From JBGTLA01 sp041744375 (GTDB lineage Bacteria > Actinomycetota > Acidimicrobiia > Spongiisociales > ZC4RG35), in NCBI GenBank assembly GCA_041744375.1, contig JBGTLA010000170.1:1-18289 (forward strand): a stretch of 18,289 nucleotides of DNA. The letters are read 5' to 3'. Every line of letters begins with the position of its first letter. The first letter of the stretch is position 1. The position numbers were made by a program, and so were the translations under genes. Below the pieces are notes generated by a model that had not been told where the DNA came from, searched no databases, and was given only the letters and a program-made list of their open reading frames with translations. This document shows, in pieces, positions 14,531 through 18,289 of the stretch.

Positions 14531-14784
14531 TCGCCGGCGATACCCGGCCGGAACGGGCCGTGGGAGTATGCCTCGGACGGTGTTGCACAACAATGGAAGC
14601 CCGACTGCAGCTCGGCAACGTCCCTGGTAGGAGCCCTGCTCGTTGATGGCTGGAACGGATTTCTCAACACCACCCCAGGATGGTTTTCCCGACCGGGGGT
14701 GGGCGGGGTAGGTTGCTCAGACTTCCCTCTCGCGGCTGCTGTCGCGCGTCTTGTCACACCCGAGCCGTAGGAGTGGTCACCAAC
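14531..14784 (+). other. Intergenic region between rplI and dnaB
   Basis: No gene is supported here. Visible elements are a 5-bp hairpin (14545-14560) that could weaken readthrough from rplI, a TGTTG-CA-CAACA inverted repeat at 14581-14592 that looks like a small operator, a 7-bp stem CCACCCC/GGGGTGG (14670-14676 with 14696-14702), and a TAGGTT hexamer at 14709-14714 that could be a -10 for dnaB with a leader of about 65-70 nt. All are weak on their own. Confidence 0.4.
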
Positions 14785-16647
14785 ATGGATCAGTATGGAG
14801 ATGGCCCACCGCTTCGGTCGGCATCCCGGGTTCCCCCCCACTCGCGCGAGGCGGAGGAGTCGGTGCTGGGAGCGGTTCTGTTGTCTATCGATGCCGCCAA
14901 CGATGTCATGGACCGTCTCCATGCCGATGACTTCTATGTGCCGGCGCATCAGTCCATTTACGAGGCGATGCGGCGCCTCTACGACGGAAACCAGGCCATC
15001 GACGCCGTCACCTTATCCGAGGAGCTGCGTCGACAAGGCGAGTTGGAGAAAGTCGGCGGGGTGTCGTACCTCACCCGCCTCGTCGATGTGGTGCCGGTCA
15101 CCAGCAACATCGACCACTACGCCACCATCGTGGAAGGCAACGCCCGCCGTCGTGACCTGATAAGGGCCGGATCGACGATATCCAACTTGGCTTTTGACCT
15201 CGACGATGAGATCCACGCCGTGATGGACCGGGCCGAACAGACGGTACTCGGGGTGGCCGAGAGAAGGGTGGCGCAGAACCTCTTAGAAGTGGGGCCCCTG
15301 TTTCAGGAGGTCCTCGAGCATATCGAAGCACTGGAGGAGTCGGGCTCAGAGATCACCGGTCTCGAAACCGGCTTTCGTGACCTCGACCGCAAGCTGGCCG
15401 GACTCCAGAATGCCAACCTGGTCATCATCGCTTCGAGACCGGCCATGGGTAAGTGTCTGGCTGGCGACACCCGCTTGACAGACGCCAAGACGGGCGAAGT
15501 CTTCACGATTCAACAGGTAGTCGAGGACGGGGGGTTCCACGGGCTGGTCCACCTCCACGCCCTCGACGAGTTCTCGATGTCGGCAGTGGTTGTGAGACCC
15601 AGCGCCTTTTTGGATCAGGGCGAAAGAGAAACGGTGCGAGTTACCACGCATCTCGGGCGGACGATCGAGGTGACCCCGGACCACCCATTCTTCACGCTGA
15701 ATGGTTGGAGGCCCCTCAGCGAACTCGATCCGGGTGATTCGATTGCCGTGGTCTCCTCCGGGGAGGCACTCGACGGCGCCATGACCTATGGGGACCCAGC
15801 GGTGCGGGGCGACACGACCGAGGGCCGATTTGCCACAGCAACTGGTGCCGACGTGAGCTGGGATCCGATCGTGGCGGTCGAGGCGGCCGGGAAGCAGAGG
15901 GTCTATGACCTCACCGTGCCCGATCATCACAACTTCGTCGCCAACGACATCTTCGTTCACAACAGTGCGTTGACCGTCAACATCGCCACCAACGTCGCCA
16001 CGCAGGGTAAGCCGGTGGCGATCTTCAGCCTGGAGATGTCCAAAGAAGAGATCGTGCAACGGATCCTGTCTTCGGTGGGGCGGGTCGACTCGATGAAGCT
16101 ACGGGCCGGTCAGCTGGGTCCGCTGTGGCAGAGGGTCGTGGATGCGGCCTCACGCATGTACCGGGCCCCGATCTACATCGACGATTCACCCGTGGTCACG
16201 GTCACCGATATCCGGGCCAAGTGCCGTCGGCTCAAGCGCAAGTCGGGTTTGGCGCTGGTCATCGTCGATTACCTCCAGTTGATGCAGGGATCCGTCCGCG
16301 AGAATCGCCAGCAGGAGATCGCCGAGATCAGCCGCAACCTGAAGAACTTGGCCAGAGAGCTCGATGTCCCCATCATTGGCTTGTCCCAGCTCAACCGGTC
16401 CCTCGAGGCGCGTGAGGACAAGCGTCCCCGTTTGGCCGACCTGAGGGAGAGTGGGTCACTGGAGCAGGATGCCGACGTGGTGATGTTCATCTATCGACAC
16501 GAGTACTACCACCCCGAAGATCAAGAGAGCAAGGGCCTCGCAGAGGTGATCGTCGCCAAGCACCGGGCCGGTTCGACGGGATCGGTGCGGATGACGTTCC
16601 TCCCCGAGTTCACCCGCTTCGCCGATCTCGGCCGGGACGTGACATGA
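14785..16647 (+). CDS. dnaB: Replicative DNA helicase DnaB containing a mini-intein
   Basis: From the ATG at 14785 the precursor is 620 residues; removing the 170-residue intein (224-393) leaves a 450-residue DnaB of normal length. The N-terminal domain begins PPHSREAEESVLGAVLL. The helicase core includes Walker A ASRPAMGK joined to SALTVNIA across the intein, FSLEMSKEEI, Walker B ALVIVDYLQLM, LSQLNRSLEARE and the intact DLRESGSLEQDADVV motif. DnaB is the ring helicase at replication forks. Walker A is complete only after splicing, so splicing should be needed for activity. The frame is open upstream to 14680 but that part is not like DnaB; a Shine-Dalgarno TAGGAG lies 11 nt before the chosen ATG. 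A strong hairpin contains the stop codon. Confidence 0.96.
   Translation: MDQYGDGPPLRSASRVPPHSREAEESVLGAVLLSIDAANDVMDRLHADDFYVPAHQSIYEAMRRLYDGNQAIDAVTLSEELRRQGELEKVGGVSYLTRLVDVVPVTSNIDHYATIVEGNARRRDLIRAGSTISNLAFDLDDEIHAVMDRAEQTVLGVAERRVAQNLLEVGPLFQEVLEHIEALEESGSEITGLETGFRDLDRKLAGLQNANLVIIASRPAMGKCLAGDTRLTDAKTGEVFTIQQVVEDGGFHGLVHLHALDEFSMSAVVVRPSAFLDQGERETVRVTTHLGRTIEVTPDHPFFTLNGWRPLSELDPGDSIAVVSSGEALDGAMTYGDPAVRGDTTEGRFATATGADVSWDPIVAVEAAGKQRVYDLTVPDHHNFVANDIFVHNSALTVNIATNVATQGKPVAIFSLEMSKEEIVQRILSSVGRVDSMKLRAGQLGPLWQRVVDAASRMYRAPIYIDDSPVVTVTDIRAKCRRLKRKSGLALVIVDYLQLMQGSVRENRQQEIAEISRNLKNLARELDVPIIGLSQLNRSLEAREDKRPRLADLRESGSLEQDADVVMFIYRHEYYHPEDQESKGLAEVIVAKHRAGSTGSVRMTFLPEFTRFADLGRDVT
15454..15963 (+). 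other. Mini-intein in the DnaB Walker A loop
   Basis: A 170-residue insertion splits the P-loop between Lys223 and Ser394 of the precursor. Splicing residues are present: Cys1 at the start of CLAGDTRL (block A), TPDH in block B (Thr297 and His300 of the precursor) within TIEVTPDHPFFTLNGW, VYDLTV and HHNFVANDIF in block F, and the C-terminal VHN with penultimate His, last Asn, and Ser as the +1 extein residue. This is a class 1 intein. The linker between the splicing halves is only about 40 residues (354-395 of the longer frame) and holds no LAGLIDADG or HNH motif, so it has no homing endonuclease. P-loop inteins in DnaB are known from other bacteria; the second known DnaB site, at RESG/S, is empty. 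Confidence 0.93.
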
Positions 16648-16674
16648 GGGGCGGCTGCGGCCGCCCCTCATGTC
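16641..16674 (+). terminator. Long perfect hairpin overlapping the dnaB stop codon
   Basis: GACATGAGGGGCGGC (16641-16655) and GCCGCCCCTCATGTC (16660-16674) form a perfect 15-bp stem with a TGCG loop. The dnaB TGA (16645-16647) lies inside the left arm. No U-tract follows, so release may need help from Rho or rely on the stability of the stem. Being symmetric, it could also block transcription coming from the right. Confidence 0.7.
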
Positions 16675-16781
16675 GATGGGTTGATTCTCCGCTGTGTTTG
16701 AGGTCAGGTGGACGGGGACGGCTGCGCTACCACGGCGCTGGTGCTCGGCCATCCGCGCCTGCCCTCATGGTTGGCTGCCCC

Positions 16782-16949
16782 TTAGGGCGCAGGCGTGATT
16801 GCCGGATCGTCCGGCGGTGGCATCGTCTCGCCCGGGATCCCTCCGTCGTCTAAACCGGGGTCGACCGGGTCGATCGGATCCACGTCACAGGCACCAAGCG
16901 ACAAGCTGAGCACGCCGGCCAGGCCGACGGCCACGAGGCGCTTCTTCAT
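16782..16949 (-). CDS. Small Asp/Pro-rich lipoprotein
   Basis: The ATG at 16949 has a strong Shine-Dalgarno on the minus strand (GAGGAGGG, about 16955-16962) and opens a 55-residue protein. The N-terminus MKKRLVAVGLAGVLSLSLGAC is a lipoprotein signal with lipobox LGAC and Cys21. The mature 35 residues are acidic and proline-rich, with DPIDPVDP spaced Asp-Pro pairs and a PPPDDPAITPAP end. I recognise no family. A role as a small surface-anchored peptide is possible; no partner is evident. It lies 217 bases downstream of dcd, beyond two hairpins, and may have its own promoter. The longer frame from 17009 is not supported, since the added residues are basic and the ribosome site favours 16949. 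Confidence 0.7.
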   Translation of the reverse strand: MKKRLVAVGLAGVLSLSLGACDVDPIDPVDPGLDDGGIPGETMPPPDDPAITPAP

Positions 16950-17166
16950 GCGATCCCTCCTCTTGTGGGGTCGAGCCCTTCTACCCAGCCGTGACCGTGG
17001 CCAAACCACAGGGTGGCCACATCGGACGAAGCGGCCCCGGAGTCCGGAGCCGCTTCGTTTCCACGGAACCTGATGCGATCGGAGGAGGAAGAGACTCCGA
17101 GGAAAGAGTTCAAGTTCACCGTGGCGTTGTGATGTTCGTTATCGACCTCCACGCGGGCGGCCTTGA
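16950..17166 (-). other. Non-coding region between dcd and the small lipoprotein
   Basis: This 217-base stretch holds two hairpins in series on the minus-strand transcript: a strong one at 17027-17057 and GTGGCCA/TGGCCAC (16997-17003 with 17014-17020, 10-base loop). The Shine-Dalgarno of the lipoprotein lies at the left end. A 74-residue frame crosses the region but begins at a TTG inside the dcd stop and runs through both hairpins, so I do not call it a gene. Confidence 0.5.
17027..17057 (-). terminator. Strong hairpin downstream of dcd
   Basis: CGAAGCGGC (17027-17035) pairs with GCCGCTTCG (17049-17057); after a C/A mismatch CCGG (17037-17040) pairs with CCGG (17044-17047) around AGT. This gives 13 pairs in 31 bases, about 110 bases past the dcd stop. 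On the minus strand no U-tract follows; on the plus strand TTT does, so it could act in either direction. Confidence 0.5.
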
Positions 17167-17727
17167 TCAAAAATCGCGGTGTGAGCGGCTGGCCGTGGGC
17201 CCGCTCTGGCCCTGATACTTGGAGCCCAGCTCGGGGGAGCCGTAGGGACGGTCGGCGGCGGTGGTCATTTGATAGAAGCTGACCTGACCGATCTTCATGC
17301 CGGGGTAGATCGCGATCGGAAGGGTGGCGACATTGGACAACTCGAGGGTGATCGCCCCTTCGAATCCGGGGTCGATGAAGCCGGCCGTGGAGTGGATGAG
17401 CAGCCCCAAGCGACCCAGTGACGACTTCCCCTCCAGGCGGGCGACGACGTCAACACCGAGACTGACCGTCTCCAGCGTGGAACCGAGGACGAACTCGCCG
17501 GGGTGGAGCATGAAGGGCTCGGTCCCGTCGACCTCGATGAGTTTGGTGAGGTCGTCCTGGGGAGCTCGAGGATCGATGGCCGGGTGTCGGTGGTTCTGGA
17601 ATACCCGAAACCCGCGATCGACCCGCAAATCGACGCTAGACGGCTGGACGAAGGCGGGCTCGTAGGGGTCGATGGCGATTCGCCCCTCGGCGATCGCCTC
17701 CCGAATCGAACGGTCCGAGAAGATCAC
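17167..17727 (-). CDS. dcd: dCTP deaminase, probably bifunctional (dUMP-forming)
   Basis: The 186-residue protein starts MIFSDRSIREAI and has QPSSVDLRV (29-37), LEGKSSLGRLGLLIHSTAGF (98-117) and DPGFEGAITLELSN (119-132). Catalytic Glu129 and Ala115 fall at the same positions as in the Mycobacterium tuberculosis enzyme, which both deaminates dCTP and hydrolyses the product to dUMP; the length also agrees. It would supply dUMP for dTTP synthesis while keeping dUTP low. The bifunctional reading is inferred from these positions. The GTG start lacks a Shine-Dalgarno but has a -10-like TAGGAT 6 nt upstream, suggesting a leaderless mRNA. A strong hairpin lies about 110 bases downstream. Confidence 0.93.
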   Translation of the reverse strand: MIFSDRSIREAIAEGRIAIDPYEPAFVQPSSVDLRVDRGFRVFQNHRHPAIDPRAPQDDLTKLIEVDGTEPFMLHPGEFVLGSTLETVSLGVDVVARLEGKSSLGRLGLLIHSTAGFIDPGFEGAITLELSNVATLPIAIYPGMKIGQVSFYQMTTAADRPYGSPELGSKYQGQSGPTASRSHRDF

Positions 17728-17733
17728 GCGCAG

Positions 17734-17739
17734 ATCCTA
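17734..17739 (-). promoter_or_regulatory. Candidate -10 hexamer of the dcd promoter
   Basis: TAGGAT on the minus strand is 6 nt before the dcd GTG at 17727, with no Shine-Dalgarno between. This fits a leaderless transcript; no clear -35 is visible. Confidence 0.5.
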
Positions 17740-17784
17740 CCCAGCGGGATCACCGCGTCCCGCGCGTGAAAACTCGGTCTGGGA

Positions 17785-17854
17785 GCGGGTGAAGGGAATC
17801 GAACCCTCGCTCCGAGCTTGGGAAGCTCGTGTTCTACCATTGAACTACACCCGC
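17785..17854 (-). tRNA. tRNA-Gly (anticodon CCC)
   Basis: The minus strand folds into a complete 70-nt cloverleaf: 7-bp acceptor stem GCGGGTG/CACCCGC, D arm GTTC/GAAC, anticodon stem CGAGC/GCTCG around the loop TTCCCAA (anticodon CCC, reading GGG), a 4-base variable loop, and T arm GAGGG/CCCTT with loop TTCGATT (one G-U pair). CCA is not encoded. A promoter with good -35 and -10 elements lies upstream, and a CTGGTC-AA-GACCAG inverted repeat lies between it and the gene. Confidence 0.96.
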
Positions 17855-17870
17855 AAGAATGGTGTTTTCC

Positions 17871-17884
17871 CTGGTCAAGACCAG
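17871..17884. repeat. Inverted repeat between tRNA-Gly and its promoter
   Basis: CTGGTC and GACCAG flank a 2-base spacer, a perfect 6-bp dyad. It lies about at the expected transcription start of the tRNA gene, where it could be an operator or part of the trimmed 5' leader. Confidence 0.45.
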
Positions 17885-17892
17885 TATTGCGG

Positions 17893-17920
17893 AGTCTAGT
17901 GTGGGCGGATCCTGTCTCAA
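17893..17920 (-). promoter_or_regulatory. Promoter of tRNA-Gly
   Basis: On the minus strand TTGAGA (17920-17915) and TAGACT (17898-17893) are separated by 16 bases, the best -35/-10 pair in the window. Transcription would start near 17886, leaving a leader of about 31 nt before the mature tRNA. The -10 is identical to that proposed for rpsF. Confidence 0.65.
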
Positions 17921-17958
17921 ATAACTCTGGCAAACTAGCTCGTGTTCTGATGGCAGAG

Positions 17959-17987
17959 GCACGCGTCGGGCAGGGACTCGACCGTGC
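17959..17987. repeat. Bulged 9-bp hairpin in the non-coding region
   Basis: GCACG and GTCG (17959-17963, 17965-17968) pair with CGAC and CGTGC (17979-17982, 17983-17987); the only irregularity is an unpaired C at 17964. The loop is 10 bases. It may belong to the same structured transcript as 18026-18120. Confidence 0.4.
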
Positions 17988-18025
17988 GAATGGCCGTTGT
18001 GCGCAGAGCAACCACCTTGAAGCGC

Positions 18026-18120
18026 GATTAGGGACCCATCCCAGTGTGTTCCCGTTGGTTCCGGTCCGTCCATTGACCGAGGGCCCGCACCAACTGCACT
18101 GGGGCGCAGAGCCCCTAATC
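18026..18120. ncRNA. Candidate structured RNA or large imperfect palindrome
   Basis: Four inverted repeats are nested in register: GATTAGGG (18026-18033) with CCCTAATC (18113-18120), CCCAGTG (18040-18046) with CACTGGG (18097-18103), GTTGGT (18054-18059) with ACCAAC (18089-18094), and CGGTC (18062-18066) with GACCG (18075-18079). Together they give 26 Watson-Crick pairs in 95 bases, with asymmetric internal loops. No coding frame is convincing here. I do not recognise SRP RNA, tmRNA or 6S RNA features. Strand is undecided. This lies in the roughly 296-base gene-free stretch from 17855 to 18150, which otherwise holds the tRNA promoter and shorter hairpins. Confidence 0.4.
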
Positions 18121-18125
18121 AGAGC

Positions 18126-18141
18126 CTCGGGAGTGCCCGAG
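18126..18141 (-). terminator. Hairpin downstream of the helicase gene
   Basis: CTCGGG (18126-18131) and CCCGAG (18136-18141) form a 6-bp stem with a 4-base loop, 9 bases beyond the helicase stop. No U-tract follows, so it is a modest terminator candidate. Confidence 0.4.
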
Positions 18142-18150
18142 TTCGTGACC

Positions 18151-18289
18151 CTAGCGCACGTCGAAACCGAGAGTCCGGTAGGCTCGGAGGCGCTTGGAGT
18201 GCATCCGCTCCAAGACGGGGATTCGTACGTCTACGTAGTCGTGCAACTCGACATCCCGCTTGCCTTCCTGGGTGCGGAGAAGCCGGCCG
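18151..18289 (-). CDS. DEAD/DEAH-type superfamily 2 helicase, C-terminal fragment
   Basis: The frame is open from the right window edge to a TAG at 18151-18153 and gives 45 residues; the rest lies outside. GRLLRTQEGKRDVELHDYVD followed by PVLERMHSKRLRAYRTLGF resembles the C-terminal end of a large family of bacterial superfamily 2 helicases. In these a Gly-Arg-Leu-x-Arg motif VI is followed by a short strand ending in a Tyr-x-Asp, then a helix with an Arg-Met...Lys-Arg-Leu...Tyr pattern. The GRLLR part would be motif VI, contacting ATP. Such proteins are common in accessory and defence islands, sometimes fused to nuclease-like domains; whether that holds here cannot be seen. The call rests on a short tail. 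Confidence 0.6.
   Translation of the reverse strand, partial: GRLLRTQEGKRDVELHDYVDVRIPVLERMHSKRLRAYRTLGFDVR

Noticed and set aside
15454..15963. Homing endonuclease within the DnaB intein
   Set aside because: The linker between splicing blocks is about 40 residues and has no LAGLIDADG or HNH motif.
16946..17170. 74-residue minus-strand frame after dcd
   Set aside because: It begins at a TTG inside the dcd stop codon, has no ribosome site of its own and runs through two hairpins and the start of the small lipoprotein.
17724..18011. 95-residue minus-strand frame
   Set aside because: It reads straight through the tRNA-Gly gene; the segment SSMVEHELPKLGARVRF is a translated tRNA, a common false gene.
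17834..18073. 79-residue minus-strand frame
   Set aside because: It ends inside the tRNA gene, covers the tRNA promoter and shows no motif or ribosome site.
1..18289. Insertion sequences, CRISPR arrays or prophage genes
   Set aside because: No transposase motifs, regularly spaced repeats or phage structural genes were seen on either strand.

Overview
The window is G+C-rich, densely coded bacterial chromosome. It most likely comes from an uncultured Actinomycetota, probably a deep lineage such as Acidimicrobiia; that placement is my inference. The reasons are frequent GTG/TTG starts, TAnnnT -10 hexamers 6 to 8 nt ahead of apparently leaderless starts, a dCTP deaminase whose key positions match the bifunctional mycobacterial type, and a zinc-ribbon (CxxC...CxxH) S18. 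There are no insertion sequences, CRISPR arrays or prophage genes. Most of the content is housekeeping.

Layout. 1-3509 (+): the C-terminal end of argininosuccinate lyase, a haloalkane dehalogenase-like hydrolase, a membrane-anchored endonuclease/exonuclease/phosphatase-fold enzyme and a PepP-type aminopeptidase. 3499-4353 (-): an EamA transporter that overlaps pepP tail to tail. 4465-9450 (-): a tight three-gene unit, AtuA-like protein, cis-prenyltransferase, then a P1B-type metal ATPase carrying a C-terminal hemerythrin-like domain. 9456-12833 (+): pyrE, a two-helix membrane protein, a nine-ligand endonuclease IV, panB and a DUF192 lipoprotein. 12846-16647 (+): the conserved rpsF-ssb-rpsR-rplI cluster behind a structured leader, followed by dnaB with a mini-intein in its Walker A loop. 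16782-17727 (-): a small Asp/Pro-rich lipoprotein and dcd. 17785-17854 (-): tRNA-Gly(CCC) with a clear promoter. 17937-18150: non-coding but rich in nested inverted repeats. 18151-end (-): the C-terminus of a superfamily 2 helicase.

How the genes fit together. rpsF/rpsR/rplI (ribosome), ssb and dnaB (replication), pyrE and dcd (pyrimidine and dTTP precursors), panB (coenzyme A precursor), cis-prenyltransferase (lipid carrier) and endonuclease IV (base excision repair) are core growth functions. The items most worth a second look are the hemerythrin-tailed ATPase, the DnaB mini-intein, the repeated leaderless-promoter arrangement, the long hairpin that contains the dnaB stop codon, and the candidate structured RNA between tRNA-Gly and the helicase gene. 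I saw no clearly new multi-gene system; the helicase at the right edge could belong to an accessory island lying outside the window.
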